A stretch of DNA of 64,000 nucleotides from an uncultured Eubacteriales bacterium (GCA_902492015.1 CABUJR010000004.1:1-64000); one strand, 5' to 3'. Positions 26,743 through 36,549 are shown, counted from the stretch's first letter. A program made the numbers and translations. Notes: generated by a model not told the origin, from the letters alone.

Positions 26743-28503
26743 ATGGATAAATTAAGTTGGAACCTAGAGGACATTTTTAAAAATGAAGAGGACTTAGAAA
26801 TAGCTATAAATAATTTGAAAGAATTATTTCAAAATGTTGAAAGCACAAAAGGAAAACTTGCAGAAAGTAGTGACCAGATATATAAATGCTATAAAAATCT
26901 TGAAGATGGACTAGCTTTACATGAAAAAGTATATGCTTATGCAATGTTTAAATATCATCAAAATTTAGGAGATCAAGAAGCAATTAAATTATTTAAGAGA
27001 ATAGAAGGATTAACTGCAGAACTTTCTAAAATAGAAAGTTTTGTTTCACCAGAAGTAAGCAAGATTCCTATAGAAATTTTAGAAAATTATTTAAAAGAAG
27101 AAAGAATGAAACCTTATGAAAAAACAATAAGAGATATTATTAAAGAAAAATCACATATTTTAAGTAAAGATGTTGAAGCAGCTTTAGCAAGTTATTCAGA
27201 AGTATTTTCAGTATCAGATAATGCTTACGATGTTTTTACAAATTCAGAATTTGATTATAATGATGTGATTGATGAAAACGGAAATATCTTAAAAATGAGT
27301 GAAGCATTATATGGAAAATATATGTCAATGAAAGATAGAACTTTAAGAAAAAATGCTTATTCAGAAATTTGTTCAATATATAAAAAATATATTAATACAC
27401 TTTCAGAATTATATTTGTCAAGAGTAAAATATTCATGTATTACAGCTAAACTTAGAGGATATAAATCATCTTTAGATTCTGCAACAAATAAAGATGATTC
27501 AAATTTAAAAGTTTATGAAACTTTGCTAAATTCGGTAAATAAAAATATGGATTTAGTTCATGAACATTTAAATTTGAAAAAGAAAATGCTAAATTTAGAT
27601 GAAATGCATTTATATGATATATATTATAATCCTTTACAAGAAAATGATGAAAATATTGAATATGAAGAAGCAAAAAAACTTGTACTAAAAGCCTTAAATG
27701 TTATGGGGGATGAATATGTTCAAAAAGTAAGTTATGGTTTTGAGCATAATTGGGTAGATGTATATGAGAAAGAAAATAAAATGACTGGTGGATATAATAT
27801 GGGAGTTTACGGAGTGCACCCATTTATATTATTAAACTACATGAATACTATGAGAGACGCTTCAACTATTGCACATGAATTTGGACATGCAATGCATAGT
27901 TATTATGCAGATAGTAAACAAAATTATTTAAACTCTAGTTATACAATAATGGTTGCAGAAGTTGCCTCAACAGTTAATGAAATTTTATTTGCAAACTATT
28001 TAATAAATAATGAAAAGGACATAAATAAGAAAAAAGTCTTAATAAACGAACAATTAGATTTAATAAGATCTACATTAATAGTACAAACACAATTTTCTGA
28101 ATTTGAAAAAAATGTTCATAAAAAAATTGAAAGTGGTGAGGCCTTAAATTCAGAAGCTTTAAGTAATATATATCAAAGTTTATTAGAAAAATATTACGGA
28201 GACACAACAGTTATAGATGAAAATTCAAAATATACTTGGTCAAGAATACCACATTTTTATAGATGTTTTTATGTTTATAAATATGCAACAGGAATAACTG
28301 CAGCAATAGTAATTGCAAATAAAATTTTATCTGGAGAAAATGGGTATGTAGAAAAATACTTAAATATGTTAAGTCTAGGAGGAGCAAAAGATTCTTTAAG
28401 TTTATTAAAAATGGTAGATGTTGATTTAGAAAAAGAAGAAACTTATGAACAAGCTTTTAAATATTTTGAAAAAAATTTAAAAGAATTAAAAAGTTTAATT
28501 TAA
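26743..28503 (+). CDS. pepF: Oligoendopeptidase F (M3B metallopeptidase)
   Basis: 586 residues. Cytosolic zinc peptidase cleaving oligopeptides. Zinc site HEFGHAMH near residue 377 with the downstream glutamate in VAEVASTVNEI near 404; the N-terminal helical PepF domain is complete. No signal peptide. Its translation signal is unusual: the Shine-Dalgarno is 37 bases from ATG with a perfect hairpin in between. It may be co-transcribed with the kinase-like gene upstream and is followed by dut. Confidence 0.95.
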   Translation: MDKLSWNLEDIFKNEEDLEIAINNLKELFQNVESTKGKLAESSDQIYKCYKNLEDGLALHEKVYAYAMFKYHQNLGDQEAIKLFKRIEGLTAELSKIESFVSPEVSKIPIEILENYLKEERMKPYEKTIRDIIKEKSHILSKDVEAALASYSEVFSVSDNAYDVFTNSEFDYNDVIDENGNILKMSEALYGKYMSMKDRTLRKNAYSEICSIYKKYINTLSELYLSRVKYSCITAKLRGYKSSLDSATNKDDSNLKVYETLLNSVNKNMDLVHEHLNLKKKMLNLDEMHLYDIYYNPLQENDENIEYEEAKKLVLKALNVMGDEYVQKVSYGFEHNWVDVYEKENKMTGGYNMGVYGVHPFILLNYMNTMRDASTIAHEFGHAMHSYYADSKQNYLNSSYTIMVAEVASTVNEILFANYLINNEKDINKKKVLINEQLDLIRSTLIVQTQFSEFEKNVHKKIESGEALNSEALSNIYQSLLEKYYGDTTVIDENSKYTWSRIPHFYRCFYVYKYATGITAAIVIANKILSGENGYVEKYLNMLSLGGAKDSLSLLKMVDVDLEKEETYEQAFKYFEKNLKELKSLI

Positions 28504-28570
28504 TAAAAAAATTCACACAAAAAACATAATAATGTTATATAAAGAGAATAGTTTTGTAGGAGTAATAATT

Positions 28571-29032
28571 TTGAGAGATTTTGAAGTAATAAGTTTTAAA
28601 CAATTTAAAAAAGATATTTCTGAAGATGAAGAATTATATAAAAAAGTAAGAATTCCTAAAAGAGATACAAAAGGTGCCGCTGGATATGATTTTTTTGCTA
28701 TTGAAGAATTTGAACTAAATCCTGGAGAAAGCAAAAAAGTTCCAACAGGAATAAAGGTTTGTATGGAAGAGGATGAAGTATTATTTTTAGTGCTTAGAAG
28801 TAGTATGGGATTTTATTATAATTTAAGACTTTGTAATCAAGTAGGAATAATAGACTCAGATTATTACAATAATTTAGATAATGAAGGACATATTTGGTTT
28901 AAAATACAAAATGAAGGAAAAGAAAAATTAAAAATAAAACAAGGCGAAGCATTCGGACAAGGAGTATTTATAAAATATTTAACAACAAATAGTGAAAAAA
29001 ATGAGTTTATAGAGCGTCGTAATAGATATTAA
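28571..29032 (+). CDS. dut: dUTP diphosphatase-like protein
   Basis: 153 residues. Trimeric dUTPase fold, converting dUTP to dUMP and so limiting uracil in DNA. Motifs in order: GAAGYDFFAIE (motif 1), LRSSMGFYYNLRL (motif 2), NQVGIIDSDYYNN (motif 3, with Asn where Gly is usual at the end), and KIKQGEAFGQGVFIKY (motif 4). The C-terminal glycine-rich motif 5 is replaced by ERRNRY, so it may be a divergent member. The start is TTG 28571 with TAGGAGT 7 bases upstream; ATG 28532 has no ribosome site. The two-component genes follow 15 bases downstream. Confidence 0.85.
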   Translation: MRDFEVISFKQFKKDISEDEELYKKVRIPKRDTKGAAGYDFFAIEEFELNPGESKKVPTGIKVCMEEDEVLFLVLRSSMGFYYNLRLCNQVGIIDSDYYNNLDNEGHIWFKIQNEGKEKLKIKQGEAFGQGVFIKYLTTNSEKNEFIERRNRY

Positions 29033-29047
29033 AATAGGAGGTATATT

Positions 29048-29728
29048 ATGAGTGATACAACAATATTAGTAGTAGATGATGAATCAAGAATGAGAAAATT
29101 GATTAAAGATTTTTTAATACAAAAGAACTATAATATATTAGAAGCAGAAGATGGAGAAAGAGCTTTAGCAGTATATCAAGAAAATAAAGAAAAAATAAGT
29201 TTAATTTTATTAGATGTTATGATGCCAAAACTTGATGGTTGGTCTGTGCTTCGTCAAATACGTCAAGAAAATAAAAATTTACCAATAGTTATGCTTACAG
29301 CAAGAGCTGAAGAAAATGATGAATTATTTGGATTTGAGCTTGGTGTTGACGAGTACATAACAAAACCATTTAGTCCTAAAATCTTAGTTGCAAGAGTAGA
29401 AGCAATTTTAAAAAGAAGTAAACCAGAAGAAAAAGAATTAAAAAGTTATGATGGAATAGTAATAGATAATGAGGGAAGAACAGTAAAAGTAGATGGAAAA
29501 CAAATTGAATTAAGCTTTAGAGAATACGAACTTTTAAAATATTTATTAGATAATGAGAATATTGCTTTGTCAAGAGACAAAATTTTAAATACAGTATGGA
29601 ATTATGATTATTATGGAGATTCTAGAACTATTGACAGTCACATAAAGAAAATAAGACACAAGCTAGGAAAAAAAGGAAAACATATACAAACAATAAGAGG
29701 AATTGGTTATAAATTTGAAATAAAATAG
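29048..29728 (+). CDS. OmpR/PhoB-type response regulator
   Basis: 226 residues. Receiver domain (1-120) with acidic pocket VVDDE, phospho-acceptor Asp in LLDVMMPKLDG near 57, the Thr in MLTARAE and the Lys in YITKPFSP. A winged-helix DNA-binding domain (about 135-226) ends HIQTIRGIGYKFEIK. It pairs with the histidine kinase 11 bases downstream. AGGAGG precedes ATG. Target genes are unknown. Confidence 0.95.
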   Translation: MSDTTILVVDDESRMRKLIKDFLIQKNYNILEAEDGERALAVYQENKEKISLILLDVMMPKLDGWSVLRQIRQENKNLPIVMLTARAEENDELFGFELGVDEYITKPFSPKILVARVEAILKRSKPEEKELKSYDGIVIDNEGRTVKVDGKQIELSFREYELLKYLLDNENIALSRDKILNTVWNYDYYGDSRTIDSHIKKIRHKLGKKGKHIQTIRGIGYKFEIK

Positions 29729-29739
29729 GAGAAAAAATA

Positions 29740-31245
29740 GTGTTTAAAAAAGTTTTTAAATCTGTTCGTGCAAAATTATTTCTAACTTTATGTGTAGTTA
29801 TTCTTATGTTAATAGGATTTTTCATTATAATAAATAATGCTGTTTTAGAAGCGTTATACTATTATAATAAAAAGGAAAGTACATTAAATGCATATAATTA
29901 TATAAATGAAAATTTGCCTAAGATTTTAGAAGAAGAAAAATATGAATTAGAAATTGAAAAAATAGCTATAAATAGTAATTTTGAAATTTTGGTTATTGAT
30001 AGTGAAAATAATTTAATTTATTCTACTAATAAAAATTTTATTGAAAATTTCGGAGAAATTAATGAAATAAAATACGATGTAAATTATAGTATATTTAATA
30101 AATCTGAAATTCTTTATTCTAAAGAAAATACTACAATAAGAAGAATACAAGATAAGAAAAATGGAATTCCATATATTTTATTAGATGGTAAATTAGATAG
30201 TGGTGAAAAAATATACATAAGATTACCAATTGCTCCAATTCAGGATAGTGTTAATATTTCAAATAGATTTATTTATATTATAGGGATTGCAACAATAATT
30301 CTTGGTGCGATTGCGACTACTTTTATTACAGAAAGATTTACAAAGCCAATAGAAGAATTGAATGATATAGCAAATGAAATGTGTAATCTGAATTTTAAAA
30401 GAAAATACAGAATTAATGATAGTGAAGATGAAATTGATGAGTTAGGCAAGAGTATAAATACTTTATCAGATAAATTAGAAGCAACTATTAATCAATTAAA
30501 GATTAATAATAGTGAACTTGAAAAAGACATAGAAGAAAAATCTAAAATTGATGAAATGAGAAAACAATTTATTTCTGATGTATCACATGAATTAAAAACT
30601 CCGATAGCTTTAATTCAAGGATATGCAGAAGGGTTAGTTGAAAACGTAAATACAGATGAAGAAAATAGAAAATTCTATTCAGAAGTTATTTTAGATGAAG
30701 CAAATAAAATGGATAAGTTAGTAAAAAGATTATTAGAACTTATGAAATTAGAATATGAAGATAGAAAGTTTAATGATACAAAATTTGATATAGTAGAACT
30801 TATTAATGAAGTTGTAAAAAATTCTAAGGTTGTTTTAAATGAAAATAATATTGAAGTTGAATTCAAAGAAAAAGAGCCTATTTATGTATATGCCGATGAT
30901 TTTTATATAGAACAAGTAGTTACAAATTACTTTACAAATGCAATTAAAAATATCAGTGAAATAAATGGAAATAAGAAAATAAAAATAGCAATAAAAAAAG
31001 GAAAAGAAATTGGAAAATTAAGAATTACAGTATTTAATACTGGAAAAAATATAGACCAAGAAAATATAAATAGAATTTGGACAAGGTTTTATAAAGTAGA
31101 TGAATCAAGAAATCGTTCAAAAGGTGGAACAGGAATTGGTCTTGCACTTGTAAAAGCAATTATGACAAAATATAAAAGTAATTATGGTGTAACAAATAAA
31201 AAAGATGGTGTAGAATTTTATTTCGAAATTCTAGAAGCAAAATAA
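29740..31245 (+). CDS. Membrane sensor histidine kinase
   Basis: 501 residues. Two membrane segments (about 12-35 and 173-197) flank an extracellular sensor of about 135 residues. HAMP (200-255), HisKA with phospho-acceptor DVSHELKTPIALIQGYAEG near 283, then HATPase with N box NYFTNAIKN, G1 FNTGKN, the F box and G2 KGGTGIGLALVKAI follow. Partner of the upstream OmpR-type regulator. The start is GTG with AGGAG 8 bases upstream. Followed by a strong terminator. Confidence 0.95.
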   Translation: MFKKVFKSVRAKLFLTLCVVILMLIGFFIIINNAVLEALYYYNKKESTLNAYNYINENLPKILEEEKYELEIEKIAINSNFEILVIDSENNLIYSTNKNFIENFGEINEIKYDVNYSIFNKSEILYSKENTTIRRIQDKKNGIPYILLDGKLDSGEKIYIRLPIAPIQDSVNISNRFIYIIGIATIILGAIATTFITERFTKPIEELNDIANEMCNLNFKRKYRINDSEDEIDELGKSINTLSDKLEATINQLKINNSELEKDIEEKSKIDEMRKQFISDVSHELKTPIALIQGYAEGLVENVNTDEENRKFYSEVILDEANKMDKLVKRLLELMKLEYEDRKFNDTKFDIVELINEVVKNSKVVLNENNIEVEFKEKEPIYVYADDFYIEQVVTNYFTNAIKNISEINGNKKIKIAIKKGKEIGKLRITVFNTGKNIDQENINRIWTRFYKVDESRNRSKGGTGIGLALVKAIMTKYKSNYGVTNKKDGVEFYFEILEAK

Positions 31246-31250
31246 TAAAT

Positions 31251-31305
31251 AAAAAAGACTATTAAAAACATTTTAATTTTAAAATGAGTAAAAATAGTCT
31301 TTTTT
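31251..31305 (+). terminator. Terminator of the two-component operon
   Basis: Outer 13-bp stem (31251-31263 with 31293-31305) and an inner CATTTTAA/TTAAAATG stem, then a T-run. Confidence 0.85.
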
Positions 31306-31519
31306 TGTATAATAGGAAAGTTTGCTAAGCTTTATATTATTAAAGGTTTCGTCAGATATCGAATATAAATTTTATAAATAATTGATAATTTTTTGAAAAA
31401 AGCTTTACAAATGTAAAAAAACGTAGTAATATAATACAAATTTATTTCAATAAATTTTATTCTCAGGGTCATTTTTCTAGACCAAAAAAATCATAATTTT
31501 TAATTTAATATGAAAAGAG

Positions 31520-32179
31520 GTGATATTTTGTTTTAATTATTCAAATTTAAAACTAAACATAATATCTTTTGTTTTTAGTTTAATAATTACTATATTAGCT
31601 AGAAATATGTTTAATTCTTTTAATAGAGTAAATTTTAATGCTGAAATAAAAAGGTATTATTTAAGTACAAATGAAAATATTTCTATTTCTAACAATATAG
31701 GTATTATAACAAATATGAAAAATAATGAAGAAAAAAATAATATAAAAAATGAAAATTTAATCAAAATAGAAAATAGTGAATTTAATGGTGAAGAAATAAA
31801 TATAGAATTTTGGAAAATAGAAATACCTAAAATAAATTTGACTGCAGACATATCAAATGGTACAACACCAGAAATTTTGAATAAATTTGTTGGACATTTT
31901 GAACAAACACCAGTAAATTATGGAAACATAGTATTAGCAGCACATAATAGAGGATATGCTGTGAATTATTTTGGTAGAATAAAAGAGTTAGAAATAGGTG
32001 ATGAAATTATATATTTTTTCAATGATATAAAAAGAGTATATAAAGTAAGTGAAAAAACTATAATTCAAGATACACAATGGAATAAATTAGAAAATACAGA
32101 TGATAATAGACTAACATTAATAACATGTGTAGAAAATGAGCCAGCACTTAGAAGATGTATACAGGCTAAAGAAGTATAA
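31520..32179 (+). CDS. Sortase, paired with a surface protein
   Basis: 219 residues as an open frame. One N-terminal membrane segment (about 11-29), an Asn/Glu-rich spacer, and a sortase barrel from about 97. Catalytic residues: His142 in LAAHNRG, Cys203 in LTLITCVEN, Arg211/212 in LRRC. It most resembles class D/E-like sortases, and its likely substrate is encoded 41 bases downstream. The start is doubtful. The ribosome site AGAGGTGAT (31516-31524) points to TTG 31528, but that codon is followed by TTT TAA. If the run TTTT at 31531-31534 had one T fewer, TTG would open exactly this frame. GTG 31520 is the formal start in the sequence as given. Confidence 0.85.
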   Translation: MIFCFNYSNLKLNIISFVFSLIITILARNMFNSFNRVNFNAEIKRYYLSTNENISISNNIGIITNMKNNEEKNNIKNENLIKIENSEFNGEEINIEFWKIEIPKINLTADISNGTTPEILNKFVGHFEQTPVNYGNIVLAAHNRGYAVNYFGRIKELEIGDEIIYFFNDIKRVYKVSEKTIIQDTQWNKLENTDDNRLTLITCVENEPALRRCIQAKEV

Positions 32180-32190
32180 AAGAAAGGAGA

Positions 32191-32211
32191 GAAAAGCCAA
32201 GATAGCTTTTC
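32191..32211 (+). promoter_or_regulatory. Perfect hairpin between Shine-Dalgarno and start of the surface protein gene
   Basis: AAAGGAG (32183-32189), one base, hairpin GAAAAGC-caagata-GCTTTTC (32191-32211), then 9 bases and ATG 32221. Folded spacing is about 10. Confidence 0.7.
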
Positions 32212-32220
32212 AAAATATAT

Positions 32221-33531
32221 ATGAAAAAAATTTTAATAACAATTTTATTAATAATAATTATTATAAGTACAGTATATAGTTGCTATGCTTTTGAGATAGG
32301 AACTAAAGAAATTATCTCTTTAGGAGAATGCGAATTATATTTAAGATATTTAGGAAATGATAAGAGAACACCCTATGTAGTTTATCAAAAAGATGGTAAA
32401 AGGTACCCAGCTTATTGCTTAAATAGTGATTTAAATGGTGTAGGTACGGGAGGTGTTGGAAATTATAGTGTTAATGTAGAAAGCACAATAGATAATGAAA
32501 ATATATGGAGAGTAATAATAAATGGATTTCCATATAAAAGTATAACCGAACTTGGAACCCAGAATGAACAAGAGGCTTTCACAGCTACTAAATTTGCAAT
32601 TTATACAATAATGTATAATAGAAATCCAGCAGATTATACACCAGTAGATTCAGATGCAGGAAGGAGAACTTATCAAGCTTATTTGAAAATAGTAAATGCA
32701 GCTAAAAACTCAACAGAAACTATGGAAAAAAATACAGAAGTAACAATAGTTCCAGAAACACAAAATTGGGAAGTAGATAATATAGAAAAAAATAGTGTAA
32801 GTAAAATTTATGTAATAAATTCTAAAATAAGCAAAGGAACATGCTCAGTAGAGCTTAAGGGAGATTTACCTAATGGAATAAAATTAACAGATTTAAATAA
32901 TAATGTAAAAAATGAATTTGATCTTGGAGAAAAATTAAAAGTTATAATACCAATAGAAAATTTAAAAGAAAGTGGTAAATTTACTTTAGAAGTTAAGGCA
33001 TCAGTAGAAAGTAAACCTGTTTTGTACGGAAAAACTACTATACCAGGAACACAAAATTATGCAATAGCAGGATTTATGTATGAAGATTCAGAAGGTAAAT
33101 ATATAGATACATATCAAAAGAATATAACAAAAATTAAAGTCGTTAAAAAAGAAAATGAAAAAGAAAATAGATTAGCTGGAGTAAAATTTAATCTATTAGA
33201 TGAAAACAAAAATCTTATTTTTGATAATTTAGTTACAGATGAAAATGGAGAAATTTTAATAGAAGAAATTTTACCTGGAAAATATTTTTTGCAAGAAACA
33301 GAAACTTTGAGTGGATATAATTTATATACAGATTTAATTGAAATAAATTTAGAATTAAATGAAGAAGTAAATGTAACTGTAAATAATTCTTTAAAATCAA
33401 TAACAAATATAGATAAACAAACTGAAAATATTGAGATAACTTCAAAAGCAGAAGAGACAGTATATAATGAAGAAAATACATTAAATGTGAAAAATGTTAA
33501 TAATAAGAAATTACCTGTTACAGGATATTAA
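32221..33531 (+). CDS. Secreted surface protein: thioester-like and SpaA domains, ends in LPVTGY
   Basis: 436 residues. Signal peptide (1-24). A TQXA/thioester-type domain (about 30-175) keeps the cysteine (AYCLNSDLNG) but reads ATKFAIYTI where TQxAIW is typical. A beta-rich middle (185-285) is followed by a SpaA-like prealbumin domain (about 303-385, LAGVKFNLLDENKNL to LQETE), usually stabilised by an isopeptide bond. The protein ends KKLPVTGY, an LPXTG motif with no hydrophobic tail or basic end, so the classical sorting signal is cut off right after the motif. Partner of the upstream sortase. A terminator begins immediately after the stop. Confidence 0.8.
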   Translation: MKKILITILLIIIIISTVYSCYAFEIGTKEIISLGECELYLRYLGNDKRTPYVVYQKDGKRYPAYCLNSDLNGVGTGGVGNYSVNVESTIDNENIWRVIINGFPYKSITELGTQNEQEAFTATKFAIYTIMYNRNPADYTPVDSDAGRRTYQAYLKIVNAAKNSTETMEKNTEVTIVPETQNWEVDNIEKNSVSKIYVINSKISKGTCSVELKGDLPNGIKLTDLNNNVKNEFDLGEKLKVIIPIENLKESGKFTLEVKASVESKPVLYGKTTIPGTQNYAIAGFMYEDSEGKYIDTYQKNITKIKVVKKENEKENRLAGVKFNLLDENKNLIFDNLVTDENGEILIEEILPGKYFLQETETLSGYNLYTDLIEINLELNEEVNVTVNNSLKSITNIDKQTENIEITSKAEETVYNEENTLNVKNVNNKKLPVTGY

Positions 33532-33532
33532 A

Positions 33533-33567
33533 AAACTTCCTCCTTGTAAATAGCAAGGAGGAAGTTT
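33533..33567. terminator. Bidirectional terminator between surface protein gene and pflA
   Basis: 14-bp perfect stem (33533-33546 with 33554-33567), 7-nt loop. A T-run follows on the minus strand, so it serves pflBA well. Confidence 0.9.
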
Positions 33568-33589
33568 AATATAATTATGAAACTTTATA

Positions 33590-34300
33590 TTAAATCCCTA
33601 ATATGTTTTTAGCTTTATCAATATCTTCTTTATTAGGGGGCAAAACATTTTCTAGTTCATACTTTTCGCCAATTTCTTTCCACTTGAATTTTCCTAAATC
33701 ATGATAAGGCAATAATTCGATTTTATCTACATTTTCTAAAGTATCTATGAATTTTTTTAGTTTTTGTAAATCAAATTTATCGTCTGTATATCCTGGAATT
33801 AGAACTTGACGAATCCAAACTGGAATTTTTAAATTACTTAGATATTTTGCAAATTCTAAATTATTTTTATTTGAAAATCCAGTAAGATTTATACATTTTT
33901 CATTATCAATATGCTTAATATCTAAAAGTACTAAGTCTGTGTATTTTAATAAATCTTTAATTTGGCTAGAAATAGGAATACTTCCAGCAGTATCTAAAGC
34001 TGTATGGATTCCAAGTGATTTTAATTCTTTAAATAATTCTGTAACAAATTCAGCCTGAAGTAAAGGCTCACCTCCAGATACTGTAACACCTCCACCAGAA
34101 TTATCAATATAAGTTTTATAATTTAAAATTTGTTTAACTAATTCTTGTACAGAAGTTTCAGTTCCAGAGTGGGAATCCCAAGTATCTCTGTTGTGACAAT
34201 ACTTACATTTTAAAGTACAGCCTTGCATAAATATTACAAAACGAATTCCAGGGCCATCTACAGTTCCAAAACTTTCCACAGAATGAATTTTTCCAATCAT
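33590..34300 (-). CDS. pflA: Pyruvate formate-lyase activating enzyme
   Basis: 236 residues. Radical-SAM enzyme that installs the glycyl radical in PflB. The cluster motif CTLKCKYC (CxxxCxxC) is near residue 26, with GGGVTVSGGEPLLQ near 68 and HIDNEKCINLTG near 130. ATG 34300 is chosen because GGAGA lies 5 bases upstream; a TTG at 34312 is less likely. It is 14 bases downstream of pflB on the same strand, one operon. Confidence 0.95.
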   Translation of the reverse strand: MIGKIHSVESFGTVDGPGIRFVIFMQGCTLKCKYCHNRDTWDSHSGTETSVQELVKQILNYKTYIDNSGGGVTVSGGEPLLQAEFVTELFKELKSLGIHTALDTAGSIPISSQIKDLLKYTDLVLLDIKHIDNEKCINLTGFSNKNNLEFAKYLSNLKIPVWIRQVLIPGYTDDKFDLQKLKKFIDTLENVDKIELLPYHDLGKFKWKEIGEKYELENVLPPNKEDIDKAKNILGI

Positions 34301-34314
34301 AATATTCTCCAAAA

Positions 34315-36549
34315 TTAAATTCTTTCATGAATTGTTCTATTTATAACATCTAATTGTTGTTCTCTTGTAAGTTTTACAAAGTTAACAGCATAACCAGAAA
34401 CTCTTATAGTAAGTTGAGGATATTTTTCAGGATGTTCCATAGCATCTTCAAGTAAAGCTCTATCAAAAACATTTACATTTATATGATGACTGAATTTTGC
34501 AAAATATCCATCAAGTAAAGATGTTAAATTTTTAACTCTTGATTTTTCATCTTTTCCTAAAGCACCAGGTACAATAGCAAATGTATATGAAATACCATCT
34601 TCAGCGTATTTGTAAGGTAATTTTGTCATTGTATTTAAAACAGCAAGTGCTCCATGAGTATCTCTTCCATGAATTGGATTTGCACCAGGTCCAAATGGAG
34701 CCCCTGATTCTCTACCATCAGGAGTTGTTCCTGTTGCTTTTCCATAAACAACATTTGATGTAATTGTTAATATAGACATTGTAGGTTTTGAATTTCTATA
34801 TGTTGGTTGTTGTTTTAATTTATTCATAAACATTTTTACAATATCAACTGCTATTGAATCAACTCTATCATCATCATTTCCATACTTAGGAAAATCACCT
34901 TCAACTTTATAATCGATAGCAAGACCTGTTTCATCTCTAATTACTTTTACTTTTGCGTATTTCATTGCTGAGAAAGAATCTGCAACTATGGATAATCCAG
35001 CAATACCACATGCCATAGTTCTTAAAATTTCTCTATCATGTAAAGCCATTTCTAATTTTTCGTAGCAATATTTATCATGCATATAGTGGATAATATTTAG
35101 AGCATTCATATAAACTCTAGCAACCCAGTCACACATTTTATCAAATTTTTTCCAAACTTCATCATAATCTAAATATTCAGAAGTAATAGGTTCAAGTCTA
35201 CTTGTAATTTGTTTTCCTGTTTTTTCATCTCTACCACCATTGATAGCATAAAGTAAAGTTTTTGCAAGGTTAGCTCTTGCACCAAAGAATTGCATTTGTT
35301 TACCTATTCTCATAGCAGATACACAACAAGCTATACCATAATCATCTCCCCAGTATTCTCTCATTAAGTCGTCATTTTCATATTGGATTGAACTTGTTTT
35401 TATAGATAAACCTGAACAATAATCTTTAAAGCCTTGAGGTAATCTTGTAGACCATAATACTGTTAAGTTTGGCTCTGGAGCAGGACCTAAAGTTTCTAAA
35501 GTATGAAGAACTCTAAAAGAGTTTTTAGTAACTAAAGTTCTACCATCAATTCCCATACCGCCAATACTTTCAGTAACCCATACAGGATCTCCACTAAACA
35601 ATTCGTCATATTCTGGTGTTCTTAAGAATCTAACTAATCTTAATTTCATAACAAAATGATCCATAATTTCTTGAGCTTGTTCTTCTGTTAAAATTCCAGC
35701 TGCAATATCTCTTTCAAAATAGATATCTAAAAATGTAGCAGTTCTACCAATGCTCATTGCAGCACCATTTTGTTCTTTTATAGCACCTAAATATCCAAAA
35801 TATAACCATTGAACAGCTTCTTTTGCATTTGAAGCTGGTTTAGAAATATCAAATCCATATTTTTGAGCCATAACTTTTAATTCTTCTAAAGCAAGAATTT
35901 GGTCTGAATGTTCTTCTCTTTGTCTTATAATTTCTTCTGAAATATTAAATGCTTGTAAATTAGCAAGATCTTTTTTCTTTTCTTCAATTAAAAAGTCTAC
36001 ACCATAAAGAGCAACTCTTCTATAATCTCCAATAATTCTTCCTCTACCATATCCATCAGGTAAACCTGTTATTAAGTGAGAACTTCTAGCAGCTCTAATT
36101 TCTGGAGTATATGCCATGAATACACCATCATTATGAGTTCTCCTATAATTATGATAGATATCTTCTATTTTATCAGAAACTTTTTGATCATAAGCTGCAC
36201 AAGATTTTTCAACAATTCTTATACCACCATTTGGCATAATAGCTCTTTTTAATGGAGCATCTGTTTGAAGTCCAACAATTTCTTCTAAGTCTTTATCTAT
36301 ATATCCAGCATCATGACTTGAAATAGTTGATGCTATATCATTAGAAATAGCAAGAACTCCTCCAGCTTCTCTTTCTTTTTTATATAAATCTAAAACTTCA
36401 TCCCAAAGTTTTTTTGTTTTTTCAGTTGCGTTAGATAGGAAAGAAGCATCACCTTCATAAGGTGTATAGTTTCTTTGAATGAAATCTCTTACATTAATTT
36501 CTTCTTCCCAAGAACCTGATTTAAAATTGTTCCATTGTTCAAATTTCAT
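34315..36549 (-). CDS. pflB: Formate C-acetyltransferase (pyruvate formate-lyase)
   Basis: 744 residues. Glycyl-radical enzyme converting pyruvate and CoA to acetyl-CoA and formate, a central anaerobic energy step. Catalytic Cys pair in GIACCVSAMRIG near 408-409, glycyl-radical site RVSGYAV with Gly near 719. Full length. AAGGAGG precedes ATG. It is transcribed from a sigma-A promoter at 36628-36656 together with pflA. Confidence 0.97.
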   Translation of the reverse strand: MKFEQWNNFKSGSWEEEINVRDFIQRNYTPYEGDASFLSNATEKTKKLWDEVLDLYKKEREAGGVLAISNDIASTISSHDAGYIDKDLEEIVGLQTDAPLKRAIMPNGGIRIVEKSCAAYDQKVSDKIEDIYHNYRRTHNDGVFMAYTPEIRAARSSHLITGLPDGYGRGRIIGDYRRVALYGVDFLIEEKKKDLANLQAFNISEEIIRQREEHSDQILALEELKVMAQKYGFDISKPASNAKEAVQWLYFGYLGAIKEQNGAAMSIGRTATFLDIYFERDIAAGILTEEQAQEIMDHFVMKLRLVRFLRTPEYDELFSGDPVWVTESIGGMGIDGRTLVTKNSFRVLHTLETLGPAPEPNLTVLWSTRLPQGFKDYCSGLSIKTSSIQYENDDLMREYWGDDYGIACCVSAMRIGKQMQFFGARANLAKTLLYAINGGRDEKTGKQITSRLEPITSEYLDYDEVWKKFDKMCDWVARVYMNALNIIHYMHDKYCYEKLEMALHDREILRTMACGIAGLSIVADSFSAMKYAKVKVIRDETGLAIDYKVEGDFPKYGNDDDRVDSIAVDIVKMFMNKLKQQPTYRNSKPTMSILTITSNVVYGKATGTTPDGRESGAPFGPGANPIHGRDTHGALAVLNTMTKLPYKYAEDGISYTFAIVPGALGKDEKSRVKNLTSLLDGYFAKFSHHINVNVFDRALLEDAMEHPEKYPQLTIRVSGYAVNFVKLTREQQLDVINRTIHERI

